From positions 620,001-684,000 of the forward strand of contig JAZKJV010000151.1 of assembly GCA_037367405.1 (NCBI GenBank): a DNA stretch of 64,000 nucleotides, in the 5' to 3' direction. Below are positions 1-12,423 of the stretch, one piece after another. The position numbers and the translations under genes were made by a program. Numbering within the stretch: position 1 is the first letter of the stretch; each line of letters opens with the position of its first letter. Below the pieces are notes generated by a model. That model did not search any database and was not told the DNA's origin. It saw only the letters and a program-made list of their open reading frames with translations. Origin of the DNA: Ottelia alismoides. Lineage: Eukaryota > Streptophyta > Magnoliopsida > Alismatales > Hydrocharitaceae.

Positions 1-711
1 CTATTTTTCTATTTATATGGCTCCTTCTCCATCATTACAACTTGATCAATCTTTGGTGATAGGAGCCCGATCTTCGAGAGTCTTCATGTTGTAGAAGGGT
101 ACCTAGCCTCCGAGTCGTCCGGTGATAGTGCATCGGCCTTCATCGAGGTGATCAAGGTCTTTTCTGCTCCTAAGGTGAGATCTGTCATTTTCTTATTATT
201 GTTATCCTAGATTAACCTTAGTTTAATTTTTTGTACCTTTATTTCACCATCATTTTTTTAAAAATTTAAAATCCATTACGATTTGATCGCCACAAACTCG
301 ATTTTTTTATCCCATTCTCTCGATCTCTCCACGTTTTTTTCTACCTCGCACGATCTTTCAATTCCGACCGCATACAGTGGCCGGAGATTCGAATCCATCC
401 CTTATTTTTCGCCGGATCCCCTCTCACGCATTCCATTTTGATTTTTGGCATCAAGTCATCATTCTCGCATCCTAATTTGTCTATAAATAAAACAAATAAA
501 AAATAAAAGACTTTTTTCTTTTATCTCTAATCTTTGTTTTGCAGGAAAATTTAAAAAAATTAAAAATGAAAAAAAAACTATTGTTGTGTTTGAGTACAGT
601 TCTTGTTTTTTTGAAAAAAATTTATATAAAAAACTTTTATTTATTTCTTTTGATAGTAAAAAATATAAAAAATAAAACAAAAAAAATAAAAAATAAAGTA
701 GCAGGTCTGCG
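1..711. other. Unassigned flank, no gene seen
   Basis: No gene is recognised. The first 180 bases have balanced composition and end in a possible splice-donor-like AAGGTGAGAT near 172-181, but no protein family could be matched to the short frames upstream. From about 480 to 700 the sequence is low-complexity A/T (long A and T runs), which alone accounts for the K/F-rich reading frames on both strands. It could be decayed LTR or leader sequence of a retrotransposon; nothing proves it. Confidence 0.4.
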
Positions 712-1184
712 GTGGTCCTAGCTGCGCTCCCGACATGTCGTGACACCCGACACCGCCGTTCTTCATTTGCTTGCATCAGTGTCGCCCCAGCGCACGGTGT
801 CGTGCCCCCTTCTGGACTTGCGCCACGTTCTCCACCCGACCGTCCTACGTCGCCCTCGACTACCACCGCTGGGGGAGAATCAGCCTGTCGAGAGCCTCCC
901 GCACGCGATCCTCCAGATCCACGCCACCTCCCACAACCGCATCTTTCGCCTTCTCAGCTACGCCAGCCCAGCTCGCCATCATCACCCGCCCAGGCGCTCC
1001 GCCCCTGCCATGATCTTTCTCTATGTCGGTCGCGCCCTCCTCCCGCGCCTCCCCGCGCAGGTCTCTCCTCCAACAGCTCGCGACGACTCCACGCCACCGA
1101 CCGCGTGTCGCGCTCCTTCGCCCTTTGATCCTCCAAGCTGCGTGGGCGGTGACTCTCCACTCTTTGCCATTGCTTTCCCTTCAC
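712..1184 (+). other. GC-rich segment of unknown origin
   Basis: A sharply GC-rich, C-rich block between A/T-rich neighbours. It is open in several overlapping frames on both strands (for example 712-1128, 740-1270 and 954-1187 reverse), as expected of GC-rich DNA. The predicted peptides are rich in Pro, Ser and Arg and match no domain I recognise. Frame 740-1270 reads straight into copia integrase sequence after about 1185, so its tail is chimeric. Candidates are a captured gene fragment or a retrotransposon leader; a functional gene is unlikely. Confidence 0.35.
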
Positions 1185-3046
1185 CATTAGAAACCTTTGA
1201 AATGTTCAAAGATTTCATAATTTTGGTTTGGAACCAAAGTTTGAAGGAAGATAAAATGGATTTGATCTAATCTAGGTAGCATGTACCTGTTAGATGAATT
1301 CAAAGAATACCTTATGGAGATATGAATGTCATTTCTATCTCAATCCTCCTAACACACCATAACTCACTAGAGTTATAGGGAGATACAATTGGATCTTGTG
1401 TGACATGATCTTATCAATCATGAGTTTTGGCGTAATTATCCCTTAGTTTCAAGGTATATATGTGTAGTAGAGACTACAATATATATCATTAATAAGGTTC
1501 CATGCATATAAGCTGAATCTAGCACTTGAGAGTGTTGCTTCATTAGGAAAATAAAGGATGGTATTGGATATCTACTTTATAACCTTGAGATTCTTAAAAG
1601 ATCTCATCTATGAGGATTTGATTCTTAAAGGATGACTCTATTGAGAATCAAGAAGAAAATGAAGTGTAGGAACTCATTTATTCTTGAGAAGATAATGAGG
1701 CTCCTGAAATTGGAAACTAAAAGGACAATTAAAGATGAAATGCTAATACCTCTTCAAAATGAGTTTGAGGATGTATTCCATGTGTCGGTTAACTCTGACA
1801 ATGATCGGACTTCATGTGATGAAGCTCCTGAGGATCATGACATGGAAAATGGATGTTAGCAATAAAGTCTAAAGTAGACTTCATATCTAAGTGTTGTATA
1901 TGGACCCTCGAGGATCCCCCTATATGGGTAATACCTATAAAGGTATATATGGATCTTCAAGAGAAAGAAGTCAAGATTGCTTTCCTCTCTGAGGATATTC
2001 ACATGAAGCAGCCCCAGGGCTTCATGGTTGAGGAAAGCAAGATGTGCAAGCTAAAGAAATCCACCTATTTTCTCAAATAAGCTTCTTGTAGCTGGAACAT
2101 AAGATTTAATGAAATTATAAATGTTATGATTTCAGATAGAATCTTGATGAACCATGTGAAGCTTAGTGGGAGTGACTTTGTGTTCATCGTGCTAAATGTA
2201 GATAATATCCTAATCATTTAAAATGATATAAGGATGATAATAAGTGTTTTATACTCTGGTTGTTCCATAACTTGAGATATGATCTCAAAGATGCCTCTTG
2301 GATTCTGAAGTTGTTCAGAAGCAAAGAGAAGAGGATATTGGGACTGTCACATTTGTAGTACACCTTGGACATATTCCATTCTTGAAAATTCCAAGAAAGG
2401 CTTCCATCCCTTAAGATATGGTACTGACCTATCTAAAGGGATAGCAACTCAAAGAGTTGAGGAAGTGAATGCTAGAACTACTTGCACTTGTGCATCAGTT
2501 AGGAAATGCTGAGTGTATGCTAGATGTGTATAAAAGTCAGATGTCTGCCATGCAGTGAGAGTTGTGAACTATTACTAATCCAACTATGGAGATAAAACAT
2601 TTGATTGCACTAATCACAATATCTTCAAACATGACAAAACTAAGAGATAGTGATCTCAAAGTCTTATCTTCAAAAGTTTTACGACCCTGTAGATAGTGAT
2701 CTATAAGGGTCCTAATTCTATATACCTTAGGAGATAGAGATCTCCAGGAATAAGGGTATTCCGATAAGGATTATGGAAATAATGGTTATGATAATTGTAA
2801 AACTATAGTGTCAAGGACACTATAACCATCAAGATTGAGTATTGGTTTCATAAGATGCAACATTCGCATTAGATGCGAGCACTGTTACTGGGGATATGCA
2901 CGTGCCGTAAAAGGACTTGGCGTATTCTCGCGGGAACAGAGTGACTGATCAGCTTACCTAACTATTTTCTAAATAGCCTATGATTGTCACATGAGTGTGG
3001 GTTTAAATGATTAGCCTATTAATGACCCTTTGGGCTAGTGGGAGAT
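1185..3046 (+). pseudogene. Decayed copia pol (element A: integrase C-half, RT, RNase H region)
   Basis: Remnant of a Ty1/copia polyprotein, which would supply integration and reverse transcription in virus-like particles. It starts abruptly inside the integrase core: ETFEMFKDF matches the conserved SEAFxKFKEF stretch. It continues through integrase-tail sequence to reverse transcriptase at about 1970-2215, with motifs VKIAFLSEDIHMKQPQGF and CKLKKSTYFLK (compare KTAFLNG...MxQPxGF and VCKLxKSLYGLKQ). The catalytic YVDD region reads NVDN. Many stops and frameshifts break it, and gag, protease and the front of integrase are absent. A purine tract at about 3037-3046 precedes the LTR. It is homologous to 46,230-48,280 in element D. 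Confidence 0.85.
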
Positions 3047-5650
3047 TGTTGGACATGCGAGCCCACGGCAAGCCATTATACAATAAATGTTATTGCGAAT
3101 ATCATTCCCTGATCTGATATGAAGAATGAATAATTTGCATAATAGGTCCCTTAGTACAATTAAGGTTATGTACCATGGCCATCTTGATGATCATACAACT
3201 GTTGATTCAATAATTGAATCATAGAGGCTGGTTCTTGGATGAATATCTAAAGGGCTAGATTGATGACTCATCAAGCACCATCAAATGATTGTTAAGAGAT
3301 GATTTCCAGCATGAGTAGGAGATGGAAATCCTTTCTCAATTAGGCTGATATCTGACCGACCTCTTGATGCAGGTCCTCTGCATAGGAATAGAGATTCGGA
3401 GGTGTCAGATTAGTTAGGTCAAAGAGTTGACTTAACGAGATCGAGATAACCAAAGTCCTATATCGTATGCTGTCACAATACAGGCACGCATCCTCTGACC
3501 GGAGTCAGATGTGTTACTATATGTCTGAGTATGTACATTTGGCAGACTAATAGGTTGATGACCTAAACAAGGTCTATACACCGGTGCGCTGGTGTGCATA
3601 TAAGGGCATATGAGTAATACGATCTCTCAAAGGGACCATATAGGTTCAGTTACTGAACCGGAAGACTTGAGCTCACTCATGAGATATTGGGAAGAATCAA
3701 ATTCCGTGCACGGTCGTCTCGCTTTAAAATCTCGACTGAATTTGTAGGTTTGATATATACTTTTGGAAAGTATATGATCAAGACCTAGGTATGCTATATG
3801 CTTTTGGAAAGTATATGATCGATACCAATTCCCAATGATCGAATAAGAAACTTACTGATAAAACCATGAAGTAGATAGTATAAAGTTGATCCAATACTTC
3901 AGGTTTAATCTGAGTCTTTCAGTATGCAGGATGTACAACTATTGGGAATACCTGAGGGTGATGTGATCATAGATGATTGTATAACCATGACGCTTCCATT
4001 CCTAGGGAGTGATGAAACGGGTCTGGATTTTAGTGACTCCTCTCAGTAGAGAAGTGATCTGATCTTGGTCCAAATGTTGGACATTGATCTGAATGTGATT
4101 AAGATGCAATGAGAAGATTAGATTTGCGGTCTTGATTTAATTAAGCATCTTTGGGAGGCCCGCGATCTGGATTTGAGATATGATCTCAATATCCAAGTCA
4201 CTATACGTGGAACAATACAATCGCCATGTCATTATCTCCAAGTATCCGCGGAGAAAGCGCATTATCCTTGAAAGAGTTCAAGATAATTTCATTATTGATA
4301 TGTACCCGAGCAATGAGAAAATTGATAATTAAATGCGATTTTTTATCATGAATAATATGAATTTGATTCATATTATAAAGAGAGCTATCTAAGAGAATTA
4401 AATGTGATTTAATAATCAAAGATGAGAATAATGAGAATGCGATTCATATTATTTGGGCACACGAGAATAGAGATCCAAGATGATTAAATGTGATTTAATT
4501 ATCATGGATATGAATAATGTGGATAGCAATATCCATATTAGTCATATATATTATAAATGTGATTTATAATATATAAGAGAGAGATATTTGTAATTTACAT
4601 TTGTTAATTAAATGTTGGGGTGAATTGGATTCACATTGGACAATTAATTGAAAATGTAATTCACATTTTATTTTGGGTTGTGAATGTGATTCACAATTTT
4701 CCAATGGCAAGATTGCAATATTCACAAAATAATTATGAATTATTTTTGTTGAATAATTTATAACAAGTGTTGTTGTAAATCTTGTACATTTCCATGGAAT
4801 AATGTAATCTCATGAGATATCATGAAATTACATGAGATTGCAACCAAATCCCATATTATGGAAGGAGGCAATCTTCATTCCATAATCTCCATGCTTGATT
4901 GATTTAATTTGGGATTGATTTGTATTGATTTATCAATATAGATTTAATTTTAAATTAAATTAATTGTTGTTGGTTTTTACCAACACAAATCATGGCCATT
5001 AAAAGAAACACAAATCAATGAGAGCCATTGGATTTGGGTTGCCCATGGATTGAGATCCATGGATCCCAAAATATTATAAAAGGAGAGGCACCCCATTGCT
5101 CTTCTTTAGAACACATAAGAGAACATAAGTCTCTCTTTCTCTTTATGTCTCTACATGCCCATTCTCTCTCTCATGTGGTTGTCCACCATGGATGCCCTAG
5201 AGAGGTTCTCCATCCCGTAGCATCATCGTTATGATGTCCGATCATTTGCTCGTGGATCTCCGTCTCCTTCGGTGCACCTCGCTTGTGAATAAGACATCAT
5301 ATCTCGTGTGTCGAGATCAGGAGATCCGCTGCTTGGATCATCAATATGGATTGCGAGAAGCACGCGTTTCATCAACACACTCGTAAGCGTCTCCTCCGTC
5401 GGATCGGACTTTAGGCAGGTCTCTTCGTTTAGAGACTCGATCACAACCACGCTTCAAGAGGTAAGCCTATTACTTGTTTGTGGTTTAGACGAAACGATCC
5501 GAGAAGTGTTCTTGGATCATGTGGTTTTGTCACATGAAAAATTTTATTTTTGGTTGCATAGAACAACTAGTACGACTAGTCGTTCTTCGGTGTATTCGAT
5601 ACGATGCTCACGCTTCCGTGATGTGCTTGAGGATCTAACCATAACCTTCA
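3047..5650 (+). mobile_element. Family-K copia LTR, full length (element A)
   Basis: Starts TGTTGGACAT after the purine tract and ends ACCTTCA, 2,604 bp. It aligns along its length with the LTRs at 48,281-50,838 (+) and 36,023-38,617 (-). Landmarks shared by all: twin dyads ATATACTTTTGGAAAGTATAT-like at 3755-3775 and 3796-3816, a fold-back region at about 4790-4900, a small dyad ATGGATTGAGATCCAT about 30 bp upstream of the promoter, a TATA box at 5075-5082, a pyrimidine-rich stretch after it, and a CACAACCACGCT..AAGAGGTA segment near the end. It is followed not by a primer-binding site but directly by pol sequence, so this LTR now joins two pol remnants. Confidence 0.88.
5075..5082 (+). promoter_or_regulatory. 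TATA box of copia LTR (element A)
   Basis: TATAAAAG lies just downstream of the dyad ATGGATTGAGATCCAT. The same pair of motifs occurs at the same place in the LTRs of elements D and C, which supports a retrotransposon promoter rather than chance. The transcription start would be expected about 25-35 bp downstream; that is inference. Confidence 0.6.
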
Positions 5651-7997
5651 CCCTTCTCTGGGAATGGTGTAAGATGCTGAGGTATTCAAGACCTCATATG
5701 TATTGATATATGTGGAATCCATATACCATTATGAACCTTAAAGATATATGATATCCATCGATGATTATTCATGGTATGGGATTTCTTCCTTACCCATTAT
5801 AAACTTTTAAATTGTTCAAAGATATCACAATTTTGCTCGTGAACTGATGTTGAAAGGAAGATGAAAAGAATTTGATCTAACTAAGGTGGCCAGTATCTAT
5901 TAGATGAATTCAAAGAATATCTTACAGAGCAAGGAATATCGTTCCTATCTTACACCTAATACATCTCAGCTCAATGGAGTTGTAGGGAGAAAAAAATGGA
6001 TAATGTATGACATAATTTGATCAATGATGAATCTAAACATAATTATCTATAAGTTTCTGAGTATTTGTAGTAGAGATTGCAATGTATAAGATTCCATGCA
6101 AATCTAAACCCAAAACCCTCATAGTTATGATTTAGAATCAAGTTCAATATTGGACACTTGAGGAATTAGGGATGCTTGGTCCATGACCATAACAAAGATG
6201 CACGTAAGCTAGAATCTAACACCCGAGAGTGCTGCTTCATTAGGAATATAAGGATGGTATTGAATACATACTTTATGACCTTTAGATTATTAAAACATTT
6301 CATTTCTAAGAATATGATTTTAAGGGGATGGCTTTTTGAGAATCAAGATAAGATTGAAGTAAAGGATCTCCATGAATCATAAGAAGATAATAATGCTCCT
6401 AAAACTAGAAAATAAAAGGATAATTAAAGATGAAACACTCATACCTATTCAAATCAATTTGGGGGTGGTAAGACCACCTAGAGGGTAGGGGTTCCATGTG
6501 TCAGAGAAATCTGACAATGAACGAACTCCATATGATGAAGCTTCTGAAGATCATAACATGGAAAGATTGATGTTCGTAATAAAGTATATAATAGACTTCA
6601 TACACAATTGTTAAGTATATGACATCGAGGATCCAACTATGGGGTTAGACCCATTAGGAGCAAATGGATCCTCAAGAGAAAGAGGGAACTCGATGAGAAG
6701 GTAGAAACCTTCAAAGCACAGCTCATGGCTAAGAGTTACACACAAAGAGAAGACATCTCTTGCAATGAGACTTGTTCTAGTGTCCATGCTTAAACCCATC
6801 AGAACATTTGTAACTAAAGCTACACAACTTGACTATGACATCTACAAGATGGAAGTTAAGATTGCATTCCTCCATGATTACCTCAACAAGGATATTCATA
6901 TGAAGTAGACCAGGGCTTCATAGTTGAGGAAGGCAATGTCTGCAAGCTGAAGAATGCCATATATAGACTCAGATAAGCTTCTTATAGTCAGAACATTAGA
7001 TTTGTTGAAGTTATAAAAGTTGTAATTTCATATCGAAACATGATGAACTGTATGAAGCTTAGTGGTAGTGCCGATGTGTTCATAATGGTAAATGTAGATT
7101 GAAATCCTAATCAATTAAAATGATATAAGGATGATAATAATAAGTGTTTTTTAATCTGATTTGTTCATATTTTGAGATGAAAGATCTCAAGGATACCTCT
7201 TAGAGATTAGTTCTGAAGTTGTTCTGAAGCAAAAAGAAGAGAGAAATGGGACCGTCGCATTAGTGAAACATCTTGTACATATTCCATTTTGGAAAAATCC
7301 AAAGGAGGCTTCATTCCCTTAAGATATGGTACTGGCGTATCTGAGAGGATATCATATCAAAGTATTTGATGATAGAGATGCTAAACTTGCTTGCCCTTTT
7401 GCATCAGTTACAAAAGCCTGTTTATGCTGGATGTGTACAAAAATCAGATCTCTACCATGCAGTGGGAGTAGTAAACTGTACTAATCCTACTATGGAGATA
7501 AAACACTTAATTGCAATAGTAACAATACCTTCAAAGATAACTAGTCTTTTTGAGATAGTGATATAAAGTTCTTATCTTTAAAAACTTAAGATTTATAGAT
7601 AATGATCTAAAAGGTCTTACTTGAAGATACCTTGTAAGACTTGAGACTATGACTTAGTCTAAGGAGATATAGATCTCGATGCATAAGGGAATTCTAATAA
7701 GGAAAATAGAAACTTCTTTTGTTTATAATAATTATAATGATTAGCGAGTTGTAGTGTCAAAGACATTCTAACTGCTTTAACAAGATTGAGTATTGATCGC
7801 ATAAGATGCAACATTTGCATTGGATGCGAGCAATATTACTAGGAGATATGCAAGTACCGTAAAAGGACTTAGCGTAGTCTCTTGGGAATAGAGTGACTGG
7901 TCAGCTTCCCAAGCAATTTTCTTAATAGCTTATGATCAACACATTAGTGTGGCTTTAAATAGTAGCCCATTAGAGGCTCTTTGGGTTAGTGGGAGAT
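5651..7997 (+). pseudogene. Decayed copia pol (second remnant of element A, 5' part deleted)
   Basis: Begins directly after the LTR end with sequence equivalent to element D 46,079 onward (CCCTTCTCTGGGAATGGTG), the zinc-finger/pre-integrase region just ahead of the integrase core. The primer-binding site, leader, gag and protease, about 3.2 kb in element D, are missing. Integrase-like KLFKDITILLVN is near 5815, and reverse transcriptase near 6830-7000 shows MEVKIAFLHDYL and KDIHMK. Frameshifts and stops are frequent. It ends in a purine tract (GTGGGAGAT, 7989-7997) before an LTR stub. This order (pol, LTR, pol, LTR) fits tandem elements joined by recombination through a shared LTR. Confidence 0.82.
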
Positions 7998-8108
7998 TAT
8001 TGGACATGTGAGCCCAAAACAAGCCACTAATAATTGTTATTGCAAATCATTCTATAATATAAACTAAAGAACAACTAATTTGCTTAATAGATCCCTCTAT
8101 ACAGTTAG
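7998..8108 (+). mobile_element. 5' stub of family-K copia LTR
   Basis: TATTGGACATGTGAGCCC and the following 100 bases match the LTR starts at 3047, 41,222 and 48,281. The first dinucleotide is TA instead of TG. Similarity ends near 8108, where a small tandem duplication begins; the remaining 2.5 kb of the LTR is lost. Confidence 0.75.
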
Positions 8109-8263
8109 TGCAAGAATCTCCATTTCAAGCATTATGCAAGAATCTCCATTTCAATTAGTGCAAGAATCTCCATTGCAAGAATCTCCATTTCAAGAATCCC
8201 CCTCTACTAATTTGCTTAATAGATCCCTCTATACAATTAGCCATTATGCAAGAATATCCATTT
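8077..8263 (+). repeat. Minisatellite-like duplication with CAAGAATCTCCATTT units
   Basis: Six copies or near-copies of a 15-base unit CAAGAATCTCCATTT are visible at 8111, 8137, 8161, 8176, 8191 (partial) and 8249. They are mixed with a duplicated piece of the LTR stub: AATTTGCTTAATAGATCCCT followed by CTATACARTTAG occurs at about 8077-8107 and again at about 8208-8239. The arrangement looks like replication slippage at a broken LTR end. Confidence 0.75.
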
Positions 8264-8860
8264 CATCATCTTTATTATTCTATTTTGGCCTTAAATTCCT
8301 AGCTAAATACATATATATAACTTAATACAAAATAACATTATTTATTTATTCTATAAATATTGTATAAAATATTGTAATTAATGCCACAATAAAAGAATAA
8401 AGGAAGAAAAGAAATATAAATAAAATACCGAAGGTATTGAATAACCCTAATCCTCGAGACTAAGTCAAGAATTTACTTGGTCGACAAGGAATAAAGTAGG
8501 CGGAGATAAGGGCCAAAAGCGATAATAGAAACTCAAATTTATTTTGACAAATAATTGAGTTTTGGGATCTATTTCATTTTTTATTATTTATACATCAAAG
8601 CAAGAAACTTCATACATGAAAGTCATAGATAAAAATATATAGGAAAAATCAAAATTTATTTCACACAAAAAATGCATATCGTGATTTCTACACTCAGAAT
8701 AAAAATCTAAAATTCAAACTTTCTAGACATGTATATCTTGCATATGAACTCAAAATTCACCAAAATCATCTTTAATTGTATATAGCTTTTATTAGATATT
8801 TAACAAAAGTGGTTCCATTTAATTCAGAGTTAAGATGCAAAAGTTAGGTTTTGGACCCTT
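8264..8860. other. A/T-rich spacer, no gene seen
   Basis: A/T-rich DNA without a recognisable frame or repeat landmark. A short more complex patch at about 8430-8520 (CCTCGAGACTAAGTCAAG and onward) is not identifiable. Confidence 0.5.
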
Positions 8861-10640
8861 ATTGTACAATACACTAGAATAAAATAATCATTTTATTTAT
8901 TATTTACATTTTGTACAATTATATAACTTCATAATTCTATTAATATTATATATAGTATAGGTACATAATAAAAATATAATAAAACCATAAAAAATACAAT
9001 GAAATAAAATAGTATACTTAAATACATTGATGAATTACCTAAACATATACATATATAATAAATACATCTATTTATTTAAGTGTACCCGTAACCTCTGAAA
9101 ATACAAGAAAAATATATTTATGTGTATTTAAATAATGTGTATAAATATAAATTGTGTAAATAAAATTTAAGATATAAAATAGAAATAAAATATCTAATAT
9201 ACAGGTAAATATAACTATAACTACTCATGTAAATATTAACTTACAATAACCTTGTAAAAACAAATAAAACTTGGAATTAAATACTACATAAAATTAGAAA
9301 CATTTTTTATAACAAAAATTTAATTAATTAATTAATTTCTTACTAATAAAAAACATTTTTATTTCCTTTTTTCTCGTTGGTCGATGTGGACCAACCAAGA
9401 CCCTTCCATGTCAGATGTCACAACCACCTGACTTCTCCCCATTTTCGTGCTTCCTCCATGTCACCGTCACCCTCGATCCATCCATCTCTCTAACTTCTGC
9501 ACCTCCAAAATCTCCGCTAACCATATCTCCCTCATCATCTCATTCCCTATCAAAAGCAATCCTCCATCGAAATCTAACATGTCACCTATGCATAAAACCA
9601 ACCTTGATCTCCTTTTTGTGGTTGGTTCCCCTTTATCCCGATCTTATCCCCATGGAGTGCCTTGCAGTGGTAGTGCTTGTGATAGGAGCTGATCACCGCA
9701 CTTCGTAGCGAGGAGGAGTGACATAGGAGGCAGATCTCAACCATCGTTGGAGCTCCGCTCCAGGTGGTCCATCTTCTTGGCTTCTGACCAAGTTGAGGTA
9801 TTTTCCCGTGCATTTTAGATACATTTTATCGTAGTTTTCTTCTTGTGTTTTTATTTTATGCTCTAATCAGTATCATTAGCCCAATATTTAGGATTTAGGT
9901 TTGTTGGAGCTATCAAGCTCCGATAACTGTTCTTCGTCGTGAAACCACTATTCCGACCCATCCAGACACCTTATTTCGTTTCCCCTTTAATTCCCCATTA
10001 TCTGTACCTCACCACCTAGCCACGTCTTCAACAAATCTGGTCCACCAGGGTCCTGACCTTCGCTTCCCTTGAGATATCTCCACCCCCTTTTATTTCACCT
10101 CGACCTTCACCAATAAAGTCCCAGATCACCTCCCCTGGTATTCATCTTCATTTATCTGCAGGTCCCACATATGGAGGAGCCCACCTGAGGGCTAATCATA
10201 TCATGAACATGCTCCCAGGTCCACTTGAGAACCATCAAGATCTACAGATTGATTTGTGTCCTTGTATACACCTGAAGGTCTTGGGAGGTACAAAATGATG
10301 GCAGGAGCATGAGGATCTAACCAACAATGCTCCAAGTTCCAAGAGTATCAAGCTTAATCGAATCCAAACTCGCTAGTGGCAAGTTCATCTTTAGTTCTTC
10401 CTGATCATCCCTTGCATTTCGATCAAGATCGGAGCTCTAGAAGGAGTAGCAGACATCCCATCTGAAGCAATAACAACCATCAGATCTCATCTGAGATCTA
10501 ATCTCATACATCAAGGACGAAGCGGTATCATGCGATGAGAAGACGCCATGTGTGTAAGTGAACTTTCAGTAGCCGTCTGATAGCACTTTTTGGGGTGAAA
10601 TTTAAAATATACCGCCCCTTTTGTTCTATTTTCATTTAGT
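8861..10640 (+). repeat. Array unit 1
   Basis: First of the five units. Overlapping reading frames of 97 aa (9415-9708) and 81 aa (9447-9692) lie in the C/T-rich middle. The 97-aa frame is 63 aa in units 2-4 and is stopped after two codons in unit 5. The 81-aa frame is present in all units but changes many residues. A splice-donor-like GAG/GTATTTTCC near 9795 and a PyPy-rich stretch before CTGCAG near 10,160 hint at an exon-intron layout, without proof. Confidence 0.85.
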
Positions 10641-12423
10641 CTTGTACAATATACTAGAACAAAATATACATTTTATTTATTATTTACATTTTGTACAATT
10701 TTATAACTTCACAATTCTGTTAGTATTTTATATAGTATATGTACATAATAAAAACATAATAAAATCTTAAAAATACAATGAAATAAAATAGTATACTTAA
10801 ATACATTGATGAATTACCTAAACATATACATATATAATAAATACATCTATTTATTTACGCGTACCTGTAACCTCTGAAAATACAAGAAAAATATATTTAT
10901 GTGTATTTAAATAAAGTGTGTATATATATATAAATTGTGTATATAAAATAATACAATTTAAGATATAAAATAGAAATAAAATATTTAATATGCAGGTAAA
11001 TATAACTATAACTACTCATGTAAATATTAACTTACAATAACCTTGTAAAAACAAATAAAACTGGGAATTAAATACTACATAAAATTAGAAACATTTTTTT
11101 ATAACAAAAATTTAATTAATTCATTTATTTATTATTAATAAAAATCATTTTTATTTCCTTTTTTCTCATTGGTCGATGCGGACCAACCAAGACCCTCCCA
11201 TGTCAGATGTCACAACCACCTGACTTCTCCCCATTTTCGTGCTTCCTCCATGTCACCGTCACCCACTATCCATCCATCTCTCTAATCTCTACACCTCCAC
11301 AATCTCCTCTAACCATATCTCCCTCATCATCTCATTCCCTATCAAAAGCAATCCTCCGTCGAAATCTAACCTGTCACCTATGCATAAGACCACCCTAGAT
11401 CTCCTTTTTGTGGTTGGTTCCCCTTTATATCGTTCTTATCCCCTTGGAGTGCCTTGCGGTGGTAATGGTTGTGATAGGAACTGATCACCGCGCTTCGTAG
11501 CGAGGAGGAGTGACATAGAAGGCAGATCTCAACCATCGCTGGAGCTCCGCTCCAGGTGATCTTGGCTTCTAACCAAGTTGAGGTATTTTCCCGTGCATTT
11601 TTGATACATTTTATCCTAGTTTTCTTCTTGTGTTTTTATTTTATGCTCTAATAACTATCATTAGCACAATATTTAGGTTTGAGGTTCGTTGGAGCTATCA
11701 AGCTCCGACAACTATTCTTCGCCGCCACACCACTATTCCGACCCACCCAAACACCTCATTTCATTTCCCCTTTAATTCTTCATTATCTCACATCACCACC
11801 CAACCCCATCTTCAACAATTCTGGTCCACCAGGGTCCTCTCCTTCGCTTCCCTTGAGACCTCTCCACCCCCTTTTATTTCACCTTGACCTTCACCAATAA
11901 AGGCCCAGATTACCTCCCTTAGTATTCGTCTTCATTTATCTGCAGGTCCCACATATGGAGGCCCATCTGATGGCCAATCACGTCACGAACATGCTCCCAG
12001 GTCCACTTGAGAACCATCAAGCTCTACAGATTGATTTGTGGTCCTTGGATAGACCTGAAGGACCTGGGAGGTACAAAATGATGGTAGGAGCATGAGGATC
12101 TAACCAACAATGCTCCAAGTTCCAGGAGTATCAAGCTTAATCGAATCCAAACTCGCTAGTGGCAAGGTCATCTTTAGTTCTTCCTGATCCATCCCCTGGT
12201 TTTCAATCAAGACCGGAGCTCTAGAAGGAGTACATACATCCCATATGAAGTAATAACAACCATCAGATCTCATCTGAGATCTAATCTCATACATCAAAGA
12301 CGAAGCGGTATGGTGCGATGAGAAGATGCCACGTATCTAAATGAAGGTTCAGTAGCCTTCTAATAACACTTTTTCGGGGGTAATTTCATATATACTGCCC
12401 CTTTTGTTCTATTTTCATTTAGT
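10641..12423 (+). repeat. Array unit 2
   Basis: Second unit. Contains a perfect 11-base inverted pair CTCCCAGGTCC (11,994-12,004) and GGACCTGGGAG (12,060-12,070), shared with unit 3 and mismatched in units 1, 4 and 5. Its middle-region variants (CACCCACTATCC; CTCCTCTAACC) are also shared only with unit 3. Confidence 0.85.

Noticed and set aside
712..1270. Genes encoded by the overlapping 138-, 176- and 80-aa frames
   Set aside because: Frames overlap on both strands in GC-rich DNA, have no domain, and one runs into copia integrase; best explained by composition.
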